Both the position numbers and the translations under genes were made by a program. 64,000 nucleotides of DNA from Arsenophonus nilaparvatae (lineage in GTDB: Bacteria; Pseudomonadota; Gammaproteobacteria; Enterobacterales; Enterobacteriaceae). Location: NCBI RefSeq assembly GCF_000757905.1, contig NZ_JRLH01000010.1, one strand, 5' to 3'. Below the pieces are notes generated by a model. The model searched no databases. It saw only the letters and a program-made list of their open reading frames with translations, and was not told the DNA's origin. This document shows positions 1 through 8,415 of this stretch, piece by piece (position 1 is the first letter of the stretch; the number at the start of each line of letters is the position of its first letter).

Positions 1-453
1 TTAATTTTTTATTTTAATAGCTATTTGTTAGTGATGCTATTTCATGTAAATTTTAATATAATAATTTTAAAATGTTGTAAGGTGAATCTTATTAATAATG
101 AAATGTGGAAGTTATTTTAAAATAATTTAGTGTTTATATGATTCTCACTAAGTATGGTAATTTAAATAATTATTATTTTTCTCCACGACTCATATTATTG
201 GTATTTAAAAAAATAAAACTTTTGCTAGTAAAAATATATATTTTAAATTGCTTATGAAAATATAAATTTTTCATCCGATAAGTAAACCACTATTTAAATA
301 ATTTTTATACTTTAAAGGTGTTAATAAATTTTTTATTGAGTAATTTTAAAGCTACTATTCTTCATCAACTATAGCGATATCGCATAGCAGTGATAAGCAG
401 AATGGCTTGATTATCGAGCTTGATCACTGCAGTCGAACTTCTGGTTTATTAAT
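1..453. other. AT-rich intergenic region, no gene seen
   Basis: Very AT-rich sequence with no open reading frame of convincing length and no strong hairpin. The only GC-richer part is about 365-440, just beyond the 3' end of the neighbouring minus-strand gene, and it shows no clear terminator stem followed by a T run. I see nothing functional here. Confidence 0.5.
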
Positions 454-1263
454 TTAACCTAAACTTTCCGCTACTGACAAATAATCAGTATAAATTTGAG
501 GTGAGCCGGAGAAGGATGCAAATTGCTTCCACTCTTTATACATAAGTTTAGTATCCTGATGCGCGCGTGCAAAATGATCAGCTTCATCAGTGGCTATATC
601 TGGTTTGGGATAAAATAGATTAAGTGCTGCAAGACTTTCAATCTCCATCATTACGATATATTGATCCAGACGATTTCCGCGTTCACCTTTTAACAGGCGA
701 AATTTCCAGCTGGGATAATCCTCTATTCGATGATGGTTTTCAGCAATAAAAGTTTCAAATGTTTCTGCCTTAATCCCAGGCCGTAGTGCTAGGTTGTGGA
801 TCCCAATTATTCTGGCGATAGGCTCTTGGTTAGGTAGTTCCTGATAGCGTGGGCCATAACAGACGGTACTTTTTTTATTTTCAGCTAGTAGTTGATAATC
901 AGTGTAAATAGTTGGAATTTCACTAAAAGTACCATAACGTTGCCATTCGGCAAGAATACCATGTATTTTTTGTGGTTGTTGCTGCCAGAATTGATTGGCT
1001 AATTCTGTTTTATTGCCGTTACTAGATTGATAGCGATTACGATGTTCTGTGCTTTCTATTTCAAACAGCATCAGGTATTGTCCAACCCGCTCGCCACGAA
1101 GACCACGCAATAGCGTCCAACGCCAGCCAGGATAGCATGGAATATAGACACCTTTTTGGCGAACGAAGGTTTCGAATTGCGCGGGTGTGATACCAGCCTC
1201 GGTATCGATTGCAATGTAATAAAGACTGAAAACGGGTAAGGGTGAGTTATATTTTCTTTCCAT
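454..1263 (-). CDS. Hypothetical protein with two tandem copies of one domain
   Basis: A 269-residue protein I do not recognise by name. It is an internal duplication: residues about 15-127 and 152-267 share a pattern. Each half has a Phe-rich helix (FETFVRQ / FETFIAE), then YPGWRWTLLRGLRGER / YPSWKFRLLKGERGNR, then a strand ending in EIES, and closes with IYTDYxxxAE. The alternation of strands and helices resembles a dimeric alpha/beta barrel (ferredoxin-like) fused as a pseudo-dimer, but that is inference. There is no signal peptide or membrane segment, so it is probably cytoplasmic. The ATG is preceded by AAGGAAA at good spacing. It lies 240 bp downstream of the radical SAM gene on the same strand, so co-expression is possible. 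Many proteins of this fold bind small organic ligands or haem, but nothing here shows a ligand. Confidence 0.65.
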   Translation of the reverse strand: MERKYNSPLPVFSLYYIAIDTEAGITPAQFETFVRQKGVYIPCYPGWRWTLLRGLRGERVGQYLMLFEIESTEHRNRYQSSNGNKTELANQFWQQQPQKIHGILAEWQRYGTFSEIPTIYTDYQLLAENKKSTVCYGPRYQELPNQEPIARIIGIHNLALRPGIKAETFETFIAENHHRIEDYPSWKFRLLKGERGNRLDQYIVMMEIESLAALNLFYPKPDIATDEADHFARAHQDTKLMYKEWKQFASFSGSPQIYTDYLSVAESLG

Positions 1264-1502
1264 TAATGATTTCCTTACATTTGTGCTACAGATAGCCGGC
1301 TATGGCACTTGCCAGATATTATGTCATTGGCCATCTAGTGTGATGCTGATTGCAAATAATAGGATGGCCATCGCGGAGTATCGGTTGCTACTATTAATAA
1401 CGGGTTTTATACATCTGTTGCGATAATGACGTTATCATGTCTGTAAGCCATGCCGAAAATGTGGCATCAAATAAATAGTGTTTATTTTTTTATTAAGCAA
1501 TG

Positions 1503-2927
1503 TTAACAAAATTGGGTGTTAATAATGGATTCAACTAATATCGCCGCTTCTTTAGTTAAAAAAACCCTGTTATTATCAATAGAAATAAGTTTTCTATGCT
1601 GTAATGTTGTTAGTGCATTATTAATAGTTTTATTTGTAAAAAAACTTTCCCCATCAAATTTTGCTTTATAAACATTATCATCTACTGGGATCAAGCTAGA
1701 TAATGCCATTTTAAAAGCATTTATTCTTTTTTGATTGTTTGAAAAACCTCTAATAGAGTGGCAAGGTAGTTGGCTTTCATTAATAGATTCTTTGTATTGT
1801 TTATAGTTTGTTATATTTATCATTTCAGAGGAGATAGATTTTGAGCTGCCACCTAAGCCAATCGCTATCTCTGGAAATTGTTTATTAAGATCTGTAATAA
1901 GGCTTTTCCATTTTTCAGGGTAAGTATTTTTTTTATAAAAATACATGGTCGGGTGTTCGTTATATTCCATGGCGAGATATCTATCTATTAGATCACGCAT
2001 TTGATACTGTTTTCCTAAACTGGGTATCGATCTATCTGCGACAGTAATTATTTTTTTCTGCCACAAACTATCTCTCTCTCCCGATACGCCGGTTCTAGTT
2101 TCCATAAACTCTTTCATATGTAATTTAGTGCAAACAACATGCGAAATATTGAGTTTTTTTATTATTTCCATATCGTTTTTTACATCATCAACAGTTTGAC
2201 CGAATAAACCATAAATGAGGTCAACGCTAATCAATTCAAAACCTAATGCATTAGCATCTGCAATAGTTTTAAAACATTCTTTTGCAGTATGTTTTCTGCC
2301 ACATGCTTTAATTAAATGATCCTGAAATGATTGTGTACCAAAGGATAATTTAGAAAAACCTAGTTCTTTCAGTAACGATAAGTATTCTTTATTAAGACTA
2401 CCAGGCTCTCCTTCAAATCGCATGGTAGTGGATGAAAAATTAAAATTATTTTTATAAAAACTTATTAATCTTTTTAATTCGCTATCGGGCAGAAGAGAGG
2501 GAGTACCGCCAAATATATTAAATTCACCGATGTTTACATTAGCAAGATTTGGTACTTGTTTTAGCCAAAGAGTGGCTTTTTTTTTATTAAGGTCAACGAT
2601 TTCTTTAAATAAACTGTCAGATTTTGCTGACTTAGGGTTCACTATAATGGTGGGAAATTGACAAAAATGGCATCTATAACAACAAGTTGGAATATAAACC
2701 CAGAGATGAATATTTCCTGCCTTTTTTATTTCCTTATTCATATCATCAAAAAATGAGGTTAAGGGATAATTGTCGATATCACCTGGGAAAATATGACAAC
2801 CAAAAGGATCTTTAATCACATATTCAAGTAAATCTGTATTTTCTTTTTTACTTAAAATGTTGCATATATTTGGTCTAGGATATTTTTCATCAATATCATT
2901 AAGAGAAGCAATATAGGTATCTCGCAT
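1503..2927 (-). CDS. HemN/HemW-like radical SAM protein
   Basis: A 474-residue radical SAM enzyme of the coproporphyrinogen III oxidase-like family. The 4Fe-4S motif CX3CX2C is C82, C86 and C89 (CCYRCHFC). A GGTPS motif follows at 140-144, then the EGEPGSL, LSFGTQSF and GRKHTA blocks typical of HemN and HemW. The last 80 residues resemble the HemN C-terminal winged domain. True HemN makes protoporphyrinogen IX without oxygen, and HemW is a haem chaperone. This protein is divergent from both, so its substrate is unknown. The ATG has a GGTGGAG ribosome site and overlaps the stop of an upstream reading frame as TAATG, suggesting translational coupling to a gene now cut by an insertion sequence. 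It could be a tailoring enzyme for a small peptide or a haem-related enzyme, and the sequence does not decide this. Confidence 0.8.
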   Translation of the reverse strand: MRDTYIASLNDIDEKYPRPNICNILSKKENTDLLEYVIKDPFGCHIFPGDIDNYPLTSFFDDMNKEIKKAGNIHLWVYIPTCCYRCHFCQFPTIIVNPKSAKSDSLFKEIVDLNKKKATLWLKQVPNLANVNIGEFNIFGGTPSLLPDSELKRLISFYKNNFNFSSTTMRFEGEPGSLNKEYLSLLKELGFSKLSFGTQSFQDHLIKACGRKHTAKECFKTIADANALGFELISVDLIYGLFGQTVDDVKNDMEIIKKLNISHVVCTKLHMKEFMETRTGVSGERDSLWQKKIITVADRSIPSLGKQYQMRDLIDRYLAMEYNEHPTMYFYKKNTYPEKWKSLITDLNKQFPEIAIGLGGSSKSISSEMINITNYKQYKESINESQLPCHSIRGFSNNQKRINAFKMALSSLIPVDDNVYKAKFDGESFFTNKTINNALTTLQHRKLISIDNNRVFLTKEAAILVESIINTQFC

Positions 2928-3009
2928 TAGAATACTCCACCATTAGCAAAATAATTGTGTGCTTCTCCTGATTCTCTATCCTCACAAAAATAATAAACAA
3001 ATCTATTAA
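2927..3009 (-). pseudogene. 3' remnant of a small gene coupled to the radical SAM gene
   Basis: Upstream of the radical SAM start, an open frame ends with TAA overlapping that ATG (TAATG). Its last 26 codons end in GEAHNYFANGGVF, a plausible protein tail. The frame then runs into the left end of the IS5-family element with no ATG. A GTG at 3016-3014 inside the element end could start a 29-residue hybrid peptide. Removing the element and one TAA duplication puts a stop two codons upstream, so either the gene was rearranged after insertion or this frame never had a normal start. I do not recognise the sequence. Confidence 0.35.
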
Positions 3010-3026
3010 AGGGCACCTCGAAAAAC
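3010..3026. repeat. Left terminal inverted repeat of the IS5-family element
   Basis: Seventeen bases identical to the reverse complement of 4243-4259. It lies beyond the 3' end of the transposase gene. Confidence 0.85.
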
Positions 3027-3143
3027 TCGAAATCTTCAATGGCTCTCCGGCTTGTCTCTAAATAATTAGATGTTTTTTGATCCCCCCGCTACTAATCCTA
3101 CCGTCCATTGCCATGGACAGTGTCATTTTGTCCATTCTGGGCG

Positions 3144-4181
3144 TTAAAAAGCTAAGATGCCGGTACGCTGGAAGTACGCCAACCGCTTTAGGTTGTAACA
3201 TGCTGCCATCATCGTCATGGCAAAATTAGCGCGCACTTGCCCAATGGTACGGATCAGTTTTCTACCCATTTGTTCCATCGCCGCGAATGCATGTTCAACC
3301 CGTGCCCTAATCTTTGCAATCCGGTGGTTGCGCCCTTGCTGAGTCTTGGACAACGGTTTATTTCGATGGCCTTTACGCTGAATCTGGCTCCTATAGCCGT
3401 TTGCCTTGAGCCAAGCTTCCCGTTCCGCAGAGGGATAGCCTCGGTCGGCGTAGATATTACGGTTGGTGTTGGCCTTGTCGATGACCCTCTCGAAATGCTG
3501 ACTGTCGTGAGTGCTGGCCGTATCGGTGACGATTTTTCTGATGAACTTGTACTTCTTGTCCATGTTCACAGAAAGCTTATAGCCATAATGGCTCTTACCG
3601 TGTTTTTTAGTCCACGTGGCGTCTAAATCTTTTTGCCGCCGCTTGGTTGGTTTCCAATGAGCAGGTATCGCTTCCTGCTTGAGTTGCTCCTTTTCGTCCT
3701 TCGTGAACGACTGCTTCGGAGCAGGTACCAAGGTGGCATCGATGATTTGGCCTCCCCGAGCTATAAAGCCTTTCTTCAAAAGCTGTGAGGTTACACCATC
3801 GAAAATGGCTTTAGCACCAGCTTCACCGATCCTGTTCTCGAACGTCCACACAGTGGTACGGTCAGGTATATTGATGGCATGGAGCAACCCACAGAAACGC
3901 TTGAAGCTCATTCTGTCCAAAAGCTGGTACTCCATCTGCTCGTCAGACAGGTTGTAGATACGCTTTAGAACTAAAATGCGAACCATGGTCTCGGTTGGAA
4001 ATGGTGGACGTCCTCCTTTTTTGCTGACAGGGCGTGGTACCACATGGTCGATTTCCGCTGCCAGATGCGCAAAGTCTATACAGGTTTCGATCTTGACCAG
4101 AGGGTCGACCAACTGGTCAATCGTCTGTAGGTGATACTGGTCTGCAAGGAGGTCATACTTAATGGCGTTTCTTTTCTGCAT
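3144..4181 (-). CDS. IS5-family DDE transposase
   Basis: A 345-residue transposase that cuts and joins the ends of its element. The N-terminal third carries the IS5-type region with GGRPPFP and the LSDEQMEYQLLDRMSFKRFCGL block. The DDE catalytic core is visible as IDATLV (first Asp), YADRGYPS (second Asp) and RARVEHAFA (Glu, with the R of the Y(2)R(3)E(6)K-like signature). Length fits a full IS5 transposase (about 320-350 residues). The frame is intact and the ATG at 4181 sits about 80 bp inside the right inverted repeat. Base composition differs from the neighbouring genes, as expected for a recently acquired element. It is the only gene in the element. Confidence 0.93.
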   Translation of the reverse strand: MQKRNAIKYDLLADQYHLQTIDQLVDPLVKIETCIDFAHLAAEIDHVVPRPVSKKGGRPPFPTETMVRILVLKRIYNLSDEQMEYQLLDRMSFKRFCGLLHAINIPDRTTVWTFENRIGEAGAKAIFDGVTSQLLKKGFIARGGQIIDATLVPAPKQSFTKDEKEQLKQEAIPAHWKPTKRRQKDLDATWTKKHGKSHYGYKLSVNMDKKYKFIRKIVTDTASTHDSQHFERVIDKANTNRNIYADRGYPSAEREAWLKANGYRSQIQRKGHRNKPLSKTQQGRNHRIAKIRARVEHAFAAMEQMGRKLIRTIGQVRANFAMTMMAACYNLKRLAYFQRTGILAF

Positions 4182-4242
4182 GGTGGTCAGGGCAATAGGT
4201 CAGTTTTCGATAATTTTATCTGCGAAATCAAACTCTGGTTAG

Positions 4243-4259
4243 GTTTTTCGAGGTGCCCT
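4243..4259. repeat. Right terminal inverted repeat of the IS5-family element
   Basis: Seventeen bases that are the reverse complement of the left end. It lies upstream of the transposase start and probably contains or borders its promoter. Confidence 0.85.
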
Positions 4260-4262
4260 TAA

Positions 4263-4677
4263 GTTATTATTTCACTCTGCTAATAAATAGTTATTAATTA
4301 ATATAATATGCATTTTTTCTTAAATTAAGATTGGTGCAAATAAGCCATATTTTGTTTCTAATTAATTGAAGAAAAAGTTATTTTTAAATACTTATCCTGT
4401 CATGTTAAATTAGTCAGTAGGAAATAAATAGCTCATTTTACGCGGTTAACCAGAGAGGTTTTATATTTTTGAACAGAGAATTAAATTAATAGGGGTAGTT
4501 GCAGAAGTGATAGTAAATTAAATTTATATTTTAATTTTGTTTTTTTATTTTCATAAGTCGTAGCATTTTATCTTATCGTAATTTAATCAGTAATAATAAT
4601 TCTTATCCCCAGCTATTTTGATAGGCTGGGGCGGAAGTCATAATTAATAACTGTCAGAATGGGTTTGAATTGATATG
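4263..4677. other. AT-rich gap between IS element and candidate effector gene
   Basis: About 415 bp without a convincing gene. On the minus strand near 4266-4310 there is only a 13-codon frame with a weak ribosome site. Near 4605-4635 the sequence CCCCAGC...GCTGGGG forms a short GC-rich hairpin just beyond the 3' end of the effector gene and may be its terminator. Nothing else is evident. Confidence 0.4.
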
Positions 4678-6036
4678 TTATTTAACATCATCAATCTCGT
4701 TAATCTCGTTTATAAATGTTAAGTCATAGAGATTTTTGTCAGTTGAATAATCTTTAACTGACAAATCTTCTTCAGATTCATAGCCAGATTCATCGCTTGA
4801 ATCTGGCTGGACAACAGTACTTTGGTCGATGGTGGATTCTTCAAACAACGGTTTATCAGACATTATTTCATCAAAATCTGATTCTAAACCATCAGATTGT
4901 AACCTTATATCAGCAAACTCTACTTCTGGTTTATCAAACTCAAATTCTGAATCATCAAACTGTAATGCTGGCTCATCAAATTCTGATCCTAAATTATAAA
5001 ACTTTTCCCGTAAAGCTTTGTCATTTAAAAGAGAGCTAATTGGATTAGAAGTTAAACTATCATCAAAATATTCACCCGGTTGGTTTAGTGATAAGCCCCA
5101 TAATCTATCAAGTGTTTTATCACCAATTTTAATTGCGCTAAGTTTTGCATTAACAATAGCGTGCTCTTGTTCGCTTAGGTAAGAAGCATCCTGGGTTATC
5201 GGATCATAAAAATCCATTTTCGCTTGTTGCAATATATTTATAAAGAAAGGCTCATTTTTGATTGTATATTGGCTGAAAAACAGCTCGCGCAAATTATTAT
5301 AATTTTGGCCAGCGAAGGTATTTCTCAAGAAATTGTTGCCTAATTCACCCGTTTTGCTAGAAAATATCAGTTGTTTATCATTTTTAAATAATGCAATAAA
5401 TTCATTAGGTTTGTTACTATCTTTAACGCCAAGAAAATTATCTTTACTATAGTCACTGTCGTCTAATTTTTTTAGCAAACTATGTTGATTTTTTTCACTA
5501 CCGCCTGAATATCTTCTAATAGAGAAATCTAATAGTTGCTTGGTATCGGGATTTTCGACAGAAAGTGCTTCCTCTAATTTCATACAGATATTTTTTACAT
5601 GAAAATCAGCTAATTGTTCTCTTTCATTAATATTTTTTGTTTTTTCATAAATTTTATCACATTGATATAAGGTAAAGTTGCCTACTTTTAATTTATATCC
5701 CCAGTCGTCATTGGCATCTTTTGGGGTAATTTCTAGTTTAAATTGATTGTAATGTTTGGGAAGTGCCAGTTTTCTAAGTTGGATAAATTTTTCCAACCGA
5801 GCTGATTCGGGGTTAGAAACATCAGTATTTTTTACATCTTGAATGGTTTCAAAAAGTTGTTCTATTTTTTGGCGTCTGACGCCACCTTTAAACCAATCCA
5901 TTATGGAATCAATAAAATCGGATACGTTTTTTATTTTGGTTGCTTCATTTAAGCTATTAGCCGCCAAAATCTGATTAAACTTGCTATCACTAATTGTTAA
6001 TGATGTTATTTTTGGTAGAGAAAAGCTTATATCCAT
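4678..6036 (-). CDS. Candidate type III secretion effector, SPI-2-like N-terminus
   Basis: A 452-residue acidic protein. Residues about 38-56 read VSDFIDSIMDWFKGGVRRQ, followed by QKIEQLFETI and, near residue 85, RLEKFIQLRKLAL. This order (hydrophobic-Trp-Phe helix, charged turn, helix, then a strand-rich segment) resembles the WEK(I/M)xxFF secretion and translocation region of Salmonella SPI-2 effectors such as SspH2 and SlrP. I judged this by eye, not by alignment. No leucine-rich repeats, protease motif or kinase motif follows, so the activity is unknown. Residues about 345-420 form a run of imperfect acidic repeats built on EFD/FDKPEVEF units. No Sec signal peptide is present. Low GC and isolation beside an insertion sequence suggest transfer. 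No secretion apparatus genes are in the window. Confidence 0.6.
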   Translation of the reverse strand: MDISFSLPKITSLTISDSKFNQILAANSLNEATKIKNVSDFIDSIMDWFKGGVRRQKIEQLFETIQDVKNTDVSNPESARLEKFIQLRKLALPKHYNQFKLEITPKDANDDWGYKLKVGNFTLYQCDKIYEKTKNINEREQLADFHVKNICMKLEEALSVENPDTKQLLDFSIRRYSGGSEKNQHSLLKKLDDSDYSKDNFLGVKDSNKPNEFIALFKNDKQLIFSSKTGELGNNFLRNTFAGQNYNNLRELFFSQYTIKNEPFFINILQQAKMDFYDPITQDASYLSEQEHAIVNAKLSAIKIGDKTLDRLWGLSLNQPGEYFDDSLTSNPISSLLNDKALREKFYNLGSEFDEPALQFDDSEFEFDKPEVEFADIRLQSDGLESDFDEIMSDKPLFEESTIDQSTVVQPDSSDESGYESEEDLSVKDYSTDKNLYDLTFINEINEIDDVK

Positions 6037-6333
6037 AATATCCTCAAAAAATTAGTCAAACCTTAGTGTTGGTTTTGATTATTTAATATAATCAGCAAAA
6101 ACTTAGAATAAAATTATTAACATCTTCTAAATTATATGAATTGTAAAATTGTTATGTATTATAAAAATTATTTAATTTTTTTATATCTATTTTCGTAAAT
6201 GCAATCAAAAATATATTTATTAGTAAAATAAAAATTATTTAATAAAAGATAAGTTTTTAATTATTTTTTATTCAGTTAGATTATTGTCTTTGATACAGAA
6301 TATTATCTACTATTTATTAAACTGTTATTTAAA

Positions 6334-7560
6334 TTATTCATTAAATGGATTTAATGCCTCATTATAATTTTGTTTTTTTGTGACTAAAGACGTTAATGTA
6401 TTTGTTATGCTGGAGACTTCTGGGTGACTTTTTTTAGTTGCAATTAATTTTTGCGGTAATTGTTTGCTATCATCAATAACATCAGTTTGCTCTAAAACGC
6501 CATGATTGATATTTTCTAAAAATGCCGCCTTTTCTTTTTTATTAAGGTTTTGCGTGATAGTACTAATTTTACATGTTGGGCAAAGGGATTTTATTATATT
6601 TTCAATACATACACTATTAGCTGGTACATTTTCTAATTTAGTTATTAGGCTTTCATAAAATTCTTTTATTAATTCATTTCTTTTTTCACGGCTATCAAGT
6701 TTGGTTTTAGAAGTTAAATTTAATTTAACATATCTTATATTGGTATCGTAATAAATATTTTTATCATCGCCGCTGGTTGGGCTTAATAAAAAAACTTGTT
6801 TAGAAGGGGAAACAATACCTAATATTAAATGTTTTTTATTAGTAAAATTATTTTTTTTCTCAATAAAAGATAAACTAGTATAGCCCTCTTGATAGGTTTC
6901 TCTCAGTTTAGCACCAATACTTTTTTGGTTATATATTATTGGTTCATTAGGGTTATTTATTTTTAATACAACGCCATTATGTTCTTTATTATTTATATTA
7001 TCATCTAATTTTTGCTTTATATTTTTGGCTATAGTCAAAAGAGATTCATCTTTATAAGTATAATCATATTCATGTGCCAAAATATCACTCACTAAAAGTT
7101 TTTTTATTTCCTCAAAAGTCTTATTAACATAAGATTTACTTTCATTATATTGACCCAAGTGAAAAACACGAACTTTTTTATATTCGATAATAGTTTCGTA
7201 TCTGTTTTCGTTATTAGAAAATCTTTGTGTTAATTTTAGTCTTTCACCTTTAGGTAAAGATATGAATATTACTTTTTCTTCAGATTGCTGATTTTCAATA
7301 CTGTTGAGGGAAGATAATAGATTTTTAGTTATTGCAATACATTCAGCTCTTGATTTTTCTTTTCTGTGATCTTCAATTAAATGTATTACAACATGGCTTA
7401 TCCCTAATGTTATTATTGATAATAATAATTTACCTTTGTCACTAAAACTAACATAATTTTCAGGGTCATTAATGATATTATTTATAATACTTGAATTGTT
7501 ATTATTAATAAGTTTTAGTTCAGTATTTAGTTCGGTAGATAAAGCGCGATCTATAATCAT
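6334..7560 (-). CDS. Hypothetical AT-rich protein, possible effector
   Basis: A 408-residue protein I cannot assign. The start follows a stretch with GGGAAAAATT about six bases before the ATG. Residues 1-40 are polar and rich in Asn, Ser and Ile. Residues about 44-62 (GKLLLSIITLGISHVVIHL) form one hydrophobic helix, followed by a basic, helical region (EDHRKEKSRAE). This layout, an N-terminal polar segment, a helix around residue 50 and a mixed body, loosely parallels the candidate effector just downstream. There is no Trp at the expected place, so the link is weak. A CPTC pair lies near residue 340. No Sec signal is seen. Both genes share strand and composition, separated by about 300 bp of AT-rich DNA, and may have arrived together. 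Confidence 0.5.
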   Translation of the reverse strand: MIIDRALSTELNTELKLINNNNSSIINNIINDPENYVSFSDKGKLLLSIITLGISHVVIHLIEDHRKEKSRAECIAITKNLLSSLNSIENQQSEEKVIFISLPKGERLKLTQRFSNNENRYETIIEYKKVRVFHLGQYNESKSYVNKTFEEIKKLLVSDILAHEYDYTYKDESLLTIAKNIKQKLDDNINNKEHNGVVLKINNPNEPIIYNQKSIGAKLRETYQEGYTSLSFIEKKNNFTNKKHLILGIVSPSKQVFLLSPTSGDDKNIYYDTNIRYVKLNLTSKTKLDSREKRNELIKEFYESLITKLENVPANSVCIENIIKSLCPTCKISTITQNLNKKEKAAFLENINHGVLEQTDVIDDSKQLPQKLIATKKSHPEVSSITNTLTSLVTKKQNYNEALNPFNE

Positions 7561-7759
7561 AATTTTTCCCTAAATTTATATGACTATAGGATATTATCAA
7601 TATTTATTATCAGAGATCAATTAAATATGTATAATGATTATATATATAGACAAATTAACTATATTTTTGGAATATTTAGAGATATGTTTGAATAAACATA
7701 TGATCGTCAAAATATATCTTTAAATATTCTCTATCTTTATAGTATTTAATTTTTATTTT

Positions 7760-8305
7760 TCATATTTTAGCTGATAAAAACATTTCGATATCAGTGAAAA
7801 TTTCATCCCACTCTTGCTGATCAATATTCATGAATCCGAAAGCACGTAAAATAAATGCCCCCTCTGTGGCAAAAAAGACAAGCCGAGCACGTCTCCCCAC
7901 TTCGGTTGAAGTATCTAACTTAGCGATACGTTCACGATACCACTCACGAGTACTATTAAGATATTCTGGTGTTTGCAGTAATGCAGCCATTAAACCTGCA
8001 CCTTTAGTGTTAGATGCTTGCTCAAAATGGTAGGTTGCTTTCATGTGCGCTATTACCCGATTTTCGGCTGAACTATCCTGCGTAAGTTGTTGAAAAAAGA
8101 TTTCATTGTAGGCTTTTTCCCAGCGATCAAACATTGCATCAATCAGCGCTTCTTTATTACCGAAACAATACTGAACCCCTCCTTTGGAAATTCCCATTGC
8201 TTTTGCCACTGCATCGATAGTCAGTGCGCTGACACCCTGTTGGTGAACAATATTTTCGGCTACATCTAATACCTTATCTCTATCTATACTTCTTTTACGT
8301 CCCAT
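7760..8305 (-). CDS. TetR-family repressor, SmvR-like
   Basis: A 181-residue TetR-type regulator. The N-terminal helix-turn-helix spans about residues 10-55, with ALTIDAVAKAMGISKGGVQYCFGNKEALIDAMFD, where Ser-Lys-Gly-Gly begins the recognition helix. The remainder is the helical ligand-binding and dimerisation domain. It is transcribed away from an exporter of the SmvA/QacA type with 110 bp between them. This is the arrangement of smvR and smvA in enterobacteria, so it probably represses that exporter and responds to cationic biocides or related ligands, by inference. A perfect 10-bp palindrome in the intergenic space is a likely operator. The ATG is preceded by AGAGG. Confidence 0.85.
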   Translation of the reverse strand: MGRKRSIDRDKVLDVAENIVHQQGVSALTIDAVAKAMGISKGGVQYCFGNKEALIDAMFDRWEKAYNEIFFQQLTQDSSAENRVIAHMKATYHFEQASNTKGAGLMAALLQTPEYLNSTREWYRERIAKLDTSTEVGRRARLVFFATEGAFILRAFGFMNIDQQEWDEIFTDIEMFLSAKI

Positions 8306-8328
8306 TAAATAAAACCTCTTTTAAAATA

Positions 8329-8338
8329 CATACGTATG
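8329..8338. promoter_or_regulatory. Likely TetR-family operator palindrome
   Basis: The perfect palindrome CATACGTATG lies between the divergent repressor and exporter genes, 24 bp upstream of the repressor start. An operator here could control both promoters. This is inference from position and symmetry. Confidence 0.5.
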
Positions 8339-8415
8339 GATTAATATCGTAAGCTTAACGTTAACATTATGGCAGATAAACATACTACATATTTTTTTCT
8401 AAATAGAGATATTTT

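Larger units (their letters stand above)
3010..4259 (-). mobile_element. IS5-family insertion sequence, complete
   Basis: A 1.25 kb element bounded by perfect 17-bp inverted repeats beginning AGGGCACCTCGAAAAA. It carries one transposase gene and is noticeably GC-richer than its surroundings. The flanking bases are TAA on each side (3007-3009 and 4260-4262), fitting a 3-bp TNA target duplication as used by the IS1031-like branch of the IS5 family. A three-base match in AT-rich DNA is weak evidence. The intact transposase and ends suggest recent arrival. Confidence 0.85.

Noticed and set aside
3237..3957. Plus-strand open frames within the IS5-family element
   Set aside because: They lie antisense to the clear DDE transposase and have no family features.
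4797..5039. Plus-strand frame rich in His, Gln and Leu repeats
   Set aside because: It is the antisense shadow of the acidic repeats of the candidate effector.
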